Shown here: piece by piece, positions 29,532-37,490 of the stretch | Layout: the number at the start of each line of letters is the position of its first letter | Numbering within the stretch: position 1 is the first letter of the stretch | Source: Massilia sp. ST3 | GTDB taxonomy: Bacteria > Pseudomonadota > Gammaproteobacteria > Burkholderiales > Burkholderiaceae_D | Direction of reading: 5' to 3' | DNA: 64,000 nucleotides | Assembly (NCBI RefSeq): GCF_018119405.1 | Contig: NZ_JAGPWC010000013.1 | Location: 28,619 to 92,618, forward strand | Notes under the pieces: model-generated | What the model was told of the DNA's origin: nothing | What the model saw: the letters and a program-made list of their open reading frames with translations, nothing else | Database searches by the model: none | Position numbers and translations under genes: made by a program

Positions 29532-31256
29532 ATGAAACTCTCGAACATGAAAGTAGGCACCATGCTCGGCACCGGCTTCGCCCTGGTCCTCGGGCTCTTG
29601 TGCGTCATCCTCGTCGGGGCCCTCTACGGCATGGCCGATATGCGCGGCAGCACGCGCCAGATTACGGACAACAACCTGCGCGTGGAACTGGCGAACGTCC
29701 TCATCGACACTATCCGCAACCGCGCGATCCAGGTCCGCAACATCGGCCTGCTGACCGATCCCGCGGCGATGGCGGCGCAGCAGCGCGCCATGAACGACGA
29801 AGCCGCCACCTACGCCAAGACCTGGAAGGAGCTGGCGCCCCTGTTCGACCAGCCCGGCGCCCTGCCCGAGGAAAAGGCCGCGCTGGCCCAGGTGGCGGCG
29901 GCCGAGGCGGCCGCCGTGCCGGTGCTGGCGAAGGCCACCCAGCTCGGCCTGGCCAACCAGAGCGAGGAAAGCACCCGGGTCCTGACCACCGAGCTGCAGG
30001 TGCTGCAGGACCAGTGGATCGCCGCCACCAATGCGCTGATCGTCCTGGAAGGCAGGCTCAACAAGGAAGCGGGCGAGGCTTCGCTGCTGGCCTATGAGCG
30101 GGCGCGTAACATGAGCATCGGCCTGAGCTGCCTGGCGCTGGTGGCCGGCGTGCTGGCCGCGGCCGCCATCACCCGCACCCTGCTGCGCCAGCTCGGCGGC
30201 GAGCCGCGCTATGCGGCCGAGGTGGCGGCGCGCATCGCCGCCGGCGACCTCGCCTCCCCGGTCGAGGTGAAGGCGGGCGACAGCACCAGCATGATGGCGG
30301 CCATGCAGGCCATGCGCGACAAGCTGGCCGGCATCGTCGTCCAGGTGCGCGGCGGCACCGACGCCATCGCGTCAAGCTCGGCCCAGGTCGCGGCCGGCAG
30401 CCAGGACCTGTCCTCGCGCACCGAGGAACAAGCCAGCTCGCTGGAAGAAACCGCCTCCTCGATGGAAGAGCTGACCGGCACCGTCAAGCAGAACGCCGAC
30501 AACGCGCGCCAGGCCAACCTGATGGCCGATGCCGCTTCCAGCGTGGCCCAGAAAGGCGGCGCCGCCATCGGCGAAGTGATGGGCACGATGGCCGATATCA
30601 GCGCCTCGGCCAGCAAGATCCGCGACATCATCGGCGTGATCGACGGCATCGCCTTCCAGACCAACATCCTGGCGCTGAACGCCGCCGTGGAAGCGGCCCG
30701 CGCAGGCGAACAGGGCCGCGGCTTCGCCGTCGTCGCGACCGAGGTGCGCAACCTGGCCCAGCGCTCGGCCGGCGCCGCCAAGGAAATCAAGGGATTGATC
30801 GAAGACTCGACCAGCAAGGTCGAGAACGGCAGCCGGCAGGTGGACGCGGCCAGCGCCACCATCCTCGAGATCGTCGACAGCGTCAAGCGCGTGACCGACA
30901 TCATGAGCGAGATCAGCGCCGCCAGCCTGGAGCAGACCGTGGGCATCGAGCAGATCAACCAGGCCATCGCCTCGATGGACCAGGTGACCCAGCAGAATGC
31001 CGCCCTGGTCGAGGAAGCGGCGGCCGCATCGGAAGCGATGCAGGTGCAGGCGGCGCGCCTGAGCGATGCGGTCAGCGTGTTCCGCCTCGACGGCACGCAG
31101 GCCGCGCCCGCCCCGGCGGCCCCGCTTGCAAGCGCACGCTCGGGCCCGAAGGCCTTGTCCACCGCAAAGCCCGCGAAGCCACTGTACGCGGCCAGGTCCG
31201 CGCCCCAGCGCCAGGCGGCGGCCACCGCCGACGCCGACGGCTGGGAAACCTTCTGA
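29532..31256 (+). CDS. Methyl-accepting chemotaxis protein with C-terminal CheR/CheB tether
   Basis: From ATG 29532 the 574-residue receptor has a first membrane helix (GTGFALVLGLLCVILVGAL) and a periplasmic four-helix-bundle-type domain with DNNLRVELANVLIDTIRNRAIQVRNIGLL. A second membrane helix (about 195-215), HAMP, and a signalling domain with [20 protein letters not shown] follow. An Ala/Pro-rich linker ends in GWETF, matching the NWETF-type pentapeptide that tethers CheR and CheB. It may thus help methylate tether-less receptors such as that at 22699. Ligand unknown. Confidence 0.94.
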   Translation: MKLSNMKVGTMLGTGFALVLGLLCVILVGALYGMADMRGSTRQITDNNLRVELANVLIDTIRNRAIQVRNIGLLTDPAAMAAQQRAMNDEAATYAKTWKELAPLFDQPGALPEEKAALAQVAAAEAAAVPVLAKATQLGLANQSEESTRVLTTELQVLQDQWIAATNALIVLEGRLNKEAGEASLLAYERARNMSIGLSCLALVAGVLAAAAITRTLLRQLGGEPRYAAEVAARIAAGDLASPVEVKAGDSTSMMAAMQAMRDKLAGIVVQVRGGTDAIASSSAQVAAGSQDLSSRTEEQASSLEETASSMEELTGTVKQNADNARQANLMADAASSVAQKGGAAIGEVMGTMADISASASKIRDIIGVIDGIAFQTNILALNAAVEAARAGEQGRGFAVVATEVRNLAQRSAGAAKEIKGLIEDSTSKVENGSRQVDAASATILEIVDSVKRVTDIMSEISAASLEQTVGIEQINQAIASMDQVTQQNAALVEEAAAASEAMQVQAARLSDAVSVFRLDGTQAAPAPAAPLASARSGPKALSTAKPAKPLYAARSAPQRQAAATADADGWETF

Positions 31257-31262
31257 ATCCCC

Positions 31263-31294
31263 GCACGCCCGTGCAGCGATGCCGGGCGTGCATT
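31263..31294 (+). terminator. Weak terminator after the chemoreceptor gene
   Basis: Arms GCACGCCCG and CGGGCGTGC enclose eleven bases and are followed by only ATTTCCC, so the T run is poor. Confidence 0.5.
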
Positions 31295-31473
31295 TCCCTT
31301 GGACGCCACGCAAGCCCCGGTGTCCCCGCCCTGCCGCGGCGCCCCCCAACCGCCGCCTTTCTTAACTTACGCCAGAGTCCGCTCGTCCGCTCCCTCTACT
31401 GTATTGCTTGCTACCGCCTGATGCGCCTGCGACGGGACGTCAACGTAGCCCACCGATACGAAAGGAGAACTCC

Positions 31474-32223
31474 ATGGCGAGTTTCGGAGTGGAAGCAATC
31501 CGGTACTTCAATCATGCGCGCGCCGCCGGCATCAGCACGGCGGGAGACCTGACCTACACCTTCAACCGCAGTAACGGCTTCGACGCGAAGCTGCGCTCCG
31601 CCGGCCACACGCGCTCGTTCTACTGGGCCAACACCGACGTCTGGGAAACCGACATCCGCGACCTCGACCAGGGCGGCGACGACCGCAACTGGGTCGACAA
31701 CGTCGACCTGTTCTGGATCGAGACCCACGGCGGCCACGAAGCCAACGGCAACGCGCGCATGCTGTACGACACGGCGCGCACCAACTGGCGCACCTATTCC
31801 AACGGGTGGCAGCTGGGCGAGGACTGGAACAACGAGTGGGTGATGGCCTATTCCTGCGAGACGGTGGACCTGAACCGCGTCACCGGCCTGTGGAACATCT
31901 TCGCGCGCATGCACATCTACTGCGGCGCCTGGGGCAACATGTGGGACGGCATCACCACCGACGAGTGCGGCGAAGACGTGGCCGACAAGCTGACGGACGG
32001 CGACACCGTCTGCCACGCCTGGCACAACGGGGTCTCGGACTGGTGGGTCGACAACCATCCCATCACCGTGTGCGTCGGCGATGCGGCCACCTGGAACGGC
32101 GGCAATATTCGCTGGGACCGCTCCTACCTCAACCGCGACCACCTGTGGGGCGAAGGAAGCGTCGACCCCGACCTGGCGCCTGCCCAGCAGGCATGTCTCC
32201 TGTGGATGTGGACGGAGGGCTGA
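31474..32223 (+). CDS. DUF6345-like protein with caspase-fold-like His/Cys arrangement
   Basis: An AAAGGAG site seven bases before ATG 31474 fixes the start. The 249-residue protein has no signal peptide or membrane span and is very rich in Trp, Asp and Asn. A hydrophobic strand VDLFWIETHGGH is followed about 35 residues later by WVMAYSCETVDL, then MHIYCGAWGNMWDG and DTVCHAWHNGVSDWWVDNHPITVC. A strand ending in His-Gly and a second strand ending in Ser-Cys is the catalytic dyad arrangement of caspase-like peptidases. The overall pattern recalls DUF6345 proteins. Both statements are inference from motifs. The next gene starts two bases after its stop, so the pair is an operon. Confidence 0.65.
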   Translation: MASFGVEAIRYFNHARAAGISTAGDLTYTFNRSNGFDAKLRSAGHTRSFYWANTDVWETDIRDLDQGGDDRNWVDNVDLFWIETHGGHEANGNARMLYDTARTNWRTYSNGWQLGEDWNNEWVMAYSCETVDLNRVTGLWNIFARMHIYCGAWGNMWDGITTDECGEDVADKLTDGDTVCHAWHNGVSDWWVDNHPITVCVGDAATWNGGNIRWDRSYLNRDHLWGEGSVDPDLAPAQQACLLWMWTEG

Positions 32224-32225
32224 CC

Positions 32226-33194
32226 ATGAACGACCAACACCTGACCGACAGCCTGGCCAAGAGCCTGAGCGCGAGCCTGTCTTCGGCCCAGCCCGGCGCC
32301 ACAGCCATCCCCGCGCGCGCCGACATCGTCGCGCTGCGCCAGCTCACCCGCGACGAGACCCGGGCGCGCATCAACCGCTTCCTGAACACGATCGAGGAAA
32401 GCGGCACCTGTCCCACCGACCGGGCCCACGTCCTCGATCGCGGCGACCGCAGCCTGGTCCACCTGCCGGAAGGCGCGCGCGCCACCGTCTACCATGCCTC
32501 GGGCGCGCTGGAATACCGTTCCGGCCTGGCGCCCTTCGCCGCGCCCTTCGAGCGCCTGGAGCAATCCGCCGTATTGGTGCGCCGCCTGGGCGAAGCCGCC
32601 GAGCGCCTGAAGCTGGCATCCTGGAGCGAACAAGGCGGCAGCCTCGCCTTCGAGCGCCTGTGGCAGACCAAGGCGCAGGGCGCGGACCGCGAGGAGCGCG
32701 TGTCGCAGCCGCTGCTGGTGCGCGCCACCGGGGCCTGGCGCCACGCAGTGGCAGGGATTCCCGTGCTGGGCGCGGCCTCGGCCGCGCTCACCCTGGCGGG
32801 CGACGGCCGTGTCGACGGGCTGTCGGTCAACGTGCGTCCGCTGCTGGGCGAGGTCCTGGACAGCGCTCCCATCATCGGGCAGGACCAGGCCATCCGCCAG
32901 GTCGTCGAACGCCTGATCGGCCTGCTCGGCCGCGCCAGGGATCCGTTGCCGGCGGACGTGATCGACTACGCTCTCATGCAGTTCGGCTACCTCGACACCG
33001 GCCGGCGCAAGTCCCAGCGCCTGCTGGCGCCGGCCTTCGTGGCCCAGATCGCGCTGCGCCACAAGCAGGAACGCCAGGCCTACGTGATTGCGGTGCACGC
33101 CACGGCCCGCCCTTACATGGAGCTGCCGCTGTACGGCGTCGACTCCGTGCTCACCGCGACGCGCGGCGAACACTGCAAGCCGGCCCTGGCTTGA
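32226..33194 (+). CDS. Unrecognised protein, partner of the DUF6345-like gene
   Basis: The ATG at 32226 comes two bases after the upstream stop, and GGAGG lies inside the end of the upstream gene, so translation is probably coupled. The 322 residues begin with a Ser/Ala-rich low-complexity segment. Helical charged stretches follow (DIVALRQLTRDETRARINRF, ERLEQSAVLVRRLGEAAERL), then a Gly/Ala segment (AVAGIPVLGAASAALTLAG) that might be a weak membrane-associating helix. A C-terminal part reads LAPAFVAQIALRHKQERQAYVIAVH. No known domain is recognised. It could be the substrate, inhibitor or effector of the neighbouring protein. Confidence 0.6.
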   Translation: MNDQHLTDSLAKSLSASLSSAQPGATAIPARADIVALRQLTRDETRARINRFLNTIEESGTCPTDRAHVLDRGDRSLVHLPEGARATVYHASGALEYRSGLAPFAAPFERLEQSAVLVRRLGEAAERLKLASWSEQGGSLAFERLWQTKAQGADREERVSQPLLVRATGAWRHAVAGIPVLGAASAALTLAGDGRVDGLSVNVRPLLGEVLDSAPIIGQDQAIRQVVERLIGLLGRARDPLPADVIDYALMQFGYLDTGRRKSQRLLAPAFVAQIALRHKQERQAYVIAVHATARPYMELPLYGVDSVLTATRGEHCKPALA

Positions 33195-33216
33195 GGCGCG
33201 GCCGCTGCGCCGCGGC

Positions 33217-35904
33217 TCAGGCTTCGGCGCAGCGGACCTCGTCAAGCAGCTTGCGGATCTCGGGCACGCATGAACCGCAGTTGCCGCCGGCGCGCACGCA
33301 GGCGGTGACGTCTCCCGAGGTCTTCAGGTCCTTGTCCCGTATCGCCAGCATGATGGTGTTGCGGCCCACGCCGAAGCAGGAGCAGACCGTGGGCCCCGGG
33401 TCCGGCCCCTGCTTGGGCGCGCGCGCCGCCAGCAGGGTCGCGCGCTCCATCGGGCCCAGCGCTTCCAGCTCGAACAGGCTGCCCAGCCAGGCGCGCGAGG
33501 GTAAATCCGGGCGGCGCGACACGAACAGGCAGGCCTGCAGGCGGCCCTCCAGCACCAGGGCCGCGCGCAGCATGCCTTCCGCCTTGTCCTCGTATTCGAT
33601 CCAGTCGGCGTCCTCGCCCGCCCCCAGCAGGGCGCGGGCGCGCTCGGGCGAGACCGCTTCGCGCCCGCCCAGTTCGTAGCGCACGAAGCCGCTGCCGCGC
33701 ACCAGCGTCCAGTTGGCGATACGCTCCAGTCCCAGCTCCTCGCGGCTGAGAATGAAGCCGTGCCAGGCCACGCCGAAGGGCTCCACCCGCACCGGGGTGT
33801 GCTTGAACTCCGGTTCGCCCGAGACCGGGTCGACGTCCGGGTTGACCAGGGCGCCGACGCGCGCATCCGACGCCGTCTGGCCGTTCCAGTGGATCGGCAC
33901 GAACACCGAACCGCGCGCGATGCCGCCGCCATGGACCACGCGCGCCACCATCGCGCCCCAGGCGCTGCTCACGCGCGCCAGCTCGCCCTCGCGCACGCCG
34001 GCCAGCAGCGCATCGTGCGGATGCAGGTCGACGAAGGGTTCGGGCGCGTGCCCGGCCAGGCGCGGCGACTTGCCGGTGCGCGTCATCGTGTGCCACTGGT
34101 CGCGCAGGCGGCCGGTGTTCAGGGCCAGCGGGAACTCGCCGCCTGGCTTGCCCTTCGGCAGGCGTGGCGCGGTCGGGACGAAGCGCGCGCGCCCGCCCGG
34201 ATGCGAGAAGCCGCCCTGCGCGAACATGCGCGCCGTCCCCGTCGTGCGGCTGGCCAGTGGCCACTGCACGGGCTCCAGCGCATCGTAGGCCAGGCGGTCC
34301 ATGCCCACCAGCGGATCGAGGCGGAAGGCGCGCGGCAGCGCGTCCGGTGCATTGCGCCAGGCCGAGAGGCGCGCATGCTCGTCGAAGATCTCGTGCGCGC
34401 CGAGGTACTCGAAGCCGGCATAGCCCATGCGCTGGGCCACGCCGCACAACGCCTGCCAGTCGGCGCGCGCCTCGCCCGGCGCCGGCAGGAAGGCGCGCTG
34501 GCGCGAGATGCAGCGCTCGGAATTGGTGACCGTGCCGTCCTTCTCGCCCCAGGCCAGGGCCGGCAGCAGCACGTCGGCATAGGCGGCGGTGTCGGTGTCG
34601 CCCACCACGTCGGACACCACGACCAGTTCACAGGCGTCCAGTGCACGGCGCACCTGGTCGGCGTCGGGCAGGCTGACCACCGGGTTGGTGGCCATGATCC
34701 ACACCGCCTTCACCGTGCCTGCTTCCACCGCGCGGAACAGGTCGACCGCCTTCAGGCCCTGTTTATCGGCGATGCGCGGCGCATCCCAGAAGCTGCGCAC
34801 GGCCTCGCGGTGGGCGGCATTGTCGATGTCGAGGTGGGTCGCCAACATATTGGCCAGGCCGCCCACTTCGCGCCCGCCCATGGCGTTCGGCTGGCCGGTC
34901 AGCGAGAACGGGCCCATGCCCGGCTTGCCGATGCGGCCGGTCAGCAAATGGCAGTTGATGATGCTGTTGACCTTGTCGGTGCCGCTGCTGGACTGGTTCA
35001 CGCCCATCGAAAAGGCGGTGACGGTTTTTTCCGTCGCGGCGAACAAGGCGTAGAACTCGCGCAGCAGCATGGGGTCGAGGCCGCAGGCGCGCGCCACCAG
35101 GTCGGGGTCCGCGCCCTCTTCGCCGGCCACGGCCAGCGCGCCTTCCAGGCCTTCGGTATGGGCCGCAACGAATCCCGTATCAACGACACCGTGACGCGCC
35201 AGATAGCTCAGCAGGCCGTTGAACAGCCAGACGTCGGTGCCCGGCTTGACCGGCAGATGCAGGTCGGCCAGCTCGCAAGTGGCGGTGCGGCGCGGGTCGA
35301 CCACGACGATGCGCAGTTCCGGGCGCGCCTCCTTCGCCCTGGCAATGCGCTGGAACAGGGTCGGGTGGCACCAGGCGGCGTTCGAGCCGACCAGCACGAT
35401 CAGGTCGGCTTCCTCGAAGTCCTCGTAGCAGCCGGGCACCACGTCCTCGCCGAAAGCGCGCTTGTGTCCCGCCACGGCGGAGGACATGCACAGGCGCGAG
35501 TTGGTGTCGATGTTGGCGCTGCCCACATAGCCCTTCATGAACTTGTTGGCGACGTAGTAGTCCTCGGTCAGCAGCTGGCCGGAGACGTAGAGCGCCACCG
35601 CGTCCGGTCCGTGCTCGGCGATGATGGCCGAAAAGCGCTGCGCCACCCGGTCGAGCGCCTCGTCCCATCCGGTTCGGCGCAGCCTGCCCTCCTCGCGGAC
35701 GGCAGGATGCAGCAGGCGTCCGCCGAGGTCCAGGGTCTCGCCCAGGGCCGAGCCCTTGACGCACAAGCGGCCGCGGCTCGCCGGATGCAGGACGTCGCCT
35801 TCGATCAGCGCGCCGGCGCCGCCGGCCGGGGTGGCCTTGATGCCGCAACCCACGCCGCAGTAAGGACAGGTGGTGCGGACTGGTTTGAGGTGCATGTCCA
35901 TCAT
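33217..35904 (-). CDS. nasA: Assimilatory nitrate reductase, molybdopterin catalytic subunit with C-terminal [2Fe-2S] domain
   Basis: The 895-residue enzyme opens with the [4Fe-4S] motif CPYCGVGCG...GRLCVKG. It continues with the molybdopterin oxidoreductase domains (YVANKFMKGYVGSANIDTNSRLCMSS, GSNAAWCHPTLFQR, GVNQSSSGTDKVNSIINCHLLTGRIG) and a molydopterin dinucleotide-binding domain (LNTGRLRDQWHTMTRTG). It ends with a BFD-like [2Fe-2S] domain (CSCFGVGRNTI...GGNCGSCVPEI). It reduces nitrate to nitrite in the cytoplasm. Starts at 35904, 35901 or 35893 are possible; AAAGGA is best spaced for 35901. It is the last gene of the nitrate operon. Confidence 0.95.
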   Translation of the reverse strand: MMDMHLKPVRTTCPYCGVGCGIKATPAGGAGALIEGDVLHPASRGRLCVKGSALGETLDLGGRLLHPAVREEGRLRRTGWDEALDRVAQRFSAIIAEHGPDAVALYVSGQLLTEDYYVANKFMKGYVGSANIDTNSRLCMSSAVAGHKRAFGEDVVPGCYEDFEEADLIVLVGSNAAWCHPTLFQRIARAKEARPELRIVVVDPRRTATCELADLHLPVKPGTDVWLFNGLLSYLARHGVVDTGFVAAHTEGLEGALAVAGEEGADPDLVARACGLDPMLLREFYALFAATEKTVTAFSMGVNQSSSGTDKVNSIINCHLLTGRIGKPGMGPFSLTGQPNAMGGREVGGLANMLATHLDIDNAAHREAVRSFWDAPRIADKQGLKAVDLFRAVEAGTVKAVWIMATNPVVSLPDADQVRRALDACELVVVSDVVGDTDTAAYADVLLPALAWGEKDGTVTNSERCISRQRAFLPAPGEARADWQALCGVAQRMGYAGFEYLGAHEIFDEHARLSAWRNAPDALPRAFRLDPLVGMDRLAYDALEPVQWPLASRTTGTARMFAQGGFSHPGGRARFVPTAPRLPKGKPGGEFPLALNTGRLRDQWHTMTRTGKSPRLAGHAPEPFVDLHPHDALLAGVREGELARVSSAWGAMVARVVHGGGIARGSVFVPIHWNGQTASDARVGALVNPDVDPVSGEPEFKHTPVRVEPFGVAWHGFILSREELGLERIANWTLVRGSGFVRYELGGREAVSPERARALLGAGEDADWIEYEDKAEGMLRAALVLEGRLQACLFVSRRPDLPSRAWLGSLFELEALGPMERATLLAARAPKQGPDPGPTVCSCFGVGRNTIMLAIRDKDLKTSGDVTACVRAGGNCGSCVPEIRKLLDEVRCAEA

Positions 35905-35911
35905 GGATCCT

Positions 35912-37135
35912 TTAGGCCGCTTCGCACAGGGCCGGCCCGAACAGCAGCCGGTCGCGGAAGGCGCTGATGTCGGCGCGCCGCTGGATCAGCTCGAAGTACC
36001 AGGGACCGTCCGAGACGTCGCCATACAGCACGGCGCCGGTAACGCGGTTGTCCGCCAGCACCAGGCGCTTGTAGACGCCGGAACGGCGGTCGCGCAGCAC
36101 CAGGTCTTCGCTGCCGGCGCCGCCGACGATGTCGCCGGCCGAGTACAAATCGATGCCGGTGACCTTCAGCTTGGTGGCGGTGGCCTGCTGCACGTAGCGG
36201 CGGTGGCCCAGGCCGGCCAGGTGGGCGGCGCAGACGCGCGCCTGGTCCCAGATCGGGGCCACCAGGCCGAAGGTGTTCTTGCGGTGCTGGACGCACTCGC
36301 CCACCGCGTAGATGCGCGGATCATAGGTCTGCAGGGTGTCGTCGACCACGATGGCGCGCTCGACGTGCAGGCCGGCTTCCTTCGCCAGCGCCACATTGGG
36401 ACGCACGCCGGCCGCCATCACCACCAGGTCGGCCGCGCATTCACCGCCGTCGGCGAAGCGCACGCCCTCGACCCGTTCCTCACCCAGGATGGCGGCGGTC
36501 TGGCTGGAGAGCTGGATGCGCAAGCCGCGGCATTCCAGGGCGGCCTTCAGCAGCAGCGAGGCATCGCCGTCGAGCTGCTGGTTGAGCAGGCTGCCGGTCA
36601 GGTGCACCACGGTGACCTGCATCCCGCGTCGCAGCAGGCCGTTGGCCGCTTCCAGGCCCAGCAGGCCGCCGCCGATCACGACCGCGTGGCCGCCCGCGCG
36701 CGCGGCCCGCAGCATGGTCTCGACGTCGTCCAGGTCGCGGAATCCCACCACGCCGGGCAGTTGCGATCCCGGCACCGGCACGATGAAGGGCTGGGAGCCG
36801 GTGGCCAGCAGCAGGCGGTCGTAGGCGACCTCGCGGCCGCTCGCCGCGCGCACCCTGCGGCGCTGGCGGTCGATCGCCACCACCGGGTCGCCCGCGTGCA
36901 GGGCGATGCCCTGCTCCGCATACCATGCGCGGGTATGCAGCACGATGTCCTCGAAGGCCTTCTCGCCGGCCAGCACGGGCGAGAGCATGATGCGGTTGTA
37001 GTTCACCCGCGGCTCGGCGCCGAACACGGTGATGTCGTACATGCCAGGCGCAAGCGCCAGCAGCTCCTCGACGGTGCGCATGCCGGCCATGCCGTTGCCC
37101 ACCACCACCAGTTTCTGTTTTACGCTGCGATCCAT
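35912..37135 (-). CDS. NirB-like FAD/NADH oxidoreductase, probable electron donor to nitrate reductase
   Basis: The 407-residue protein (ATG 37135) equals the flavin part of NirB: FAD site LVVVGNGMAGMRTVEELL, ATGSQPFIVPVPG, NAD site AVVIGGGLLGLEAANGL, and IYAVGECVQHR. It then ends, without the Fe-S and siroheme domains. In assimilatory systems such a protein passes electrons from NADH to NasA. Here the [2Fe-2S] domain that would accept them is on NasA. Its start overlaps the nirD end by 16 bases and nasA begins seven bases after its stop. Confidence 0.88.
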   Translation of the reverse strand: MDRSVKQKLVVVGNGMAGMRTVEELLALAPGMYDITVFGAEPRVNYNRIMLSPVLAGEKAFEDIVLHTRAWYAEQGIALHAGDPVVAIDRQRRRVRAASGREVAYDRLLLATGSQPFIVPVPGSQLPGVVGFRDLDDVETMLRAARAGGHAVVIGGGLLGLEAANGLLRRGMQVTVVHLTGSLLNQQLDGDASLLLKAALECRGLRIQLSSQTAAILGEERVEGVRFADGGECAADLVVMAAGVRPNVALAKEAGLHVERAIVVDDTLQTYDPRIYAVGECVQHRKNTFGLVAPIWDQARVCAAHLAGLGHRRYVQQATATKLKVTGIDLYSAGDIVGGAGSEDLVLRDRRSGVYKRLVLADNRVTGAVLYGDVSDGPWYFELIQRRADISAFRDRLLFGPALCEAA

Positions 37136-37467
37136 ACCTTGCCCCCTTCGAGGCGCGCCGGGTAGCTGGCCACCGAGCGCTCGGGCGCTTCCAGGCATTC
37201 GCCGCTCTGCAGGTCGAAGTGCTGCTTGTAGATCGGCGAGGCGACCACGATGCGCTCGCCGATGCTGCCCACCAGGCCGCGCGAGAGCACGGCGGCTTCC
37301 GAGTTCGGATCGTAGTTATCGATCGCGAACACGCGCGGTTCCTGCTCGCCGAGGCGGAACACCGCCACCTGGCGGCCGTTCAGCAGCGCGGCCACGCCGG
37401 TGTCGGGGACGATCTCGTCGATGGCGCAGATGGCGGTCCAGTTGTCCAGTTGAAGATCACGGTGCAT
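37120..37467 (-). CDS. nirD: Nitrite reductase (NADH) small subunit
   Basis: The 115-residue protein is a Rieske-fold NirD: NWTAICAIDEIVPDTGVAALLNGRQVAVFRL, FAIDNYDPNSEAAVLSRGLVGSIGERIVVASPIYKQHFDLQSGEC. The Cys/His ligands of true Rieske proteins are absent, as expected for NirD, so it is structural rather than a cluster carrier. It pairs with NirB encoded 23 bases upstream. Its 3' end overlaps the following flavoprotein gene. Confidence 0.95.
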   Translation of the reverse strand: MHRDLQLDNWTAICAIDEIVPDTGVAALLNGRQVAVFRLGEQEPRVFAIDNYDPNSEAAVLSRGLVGSIGERIVVASPIYKQHFDLQSGECLEAPERSVASYPARLEGGKVWIAA

Positions 37468-37490
37468 GGTAGTCCTCCTTCGAAATGTGC

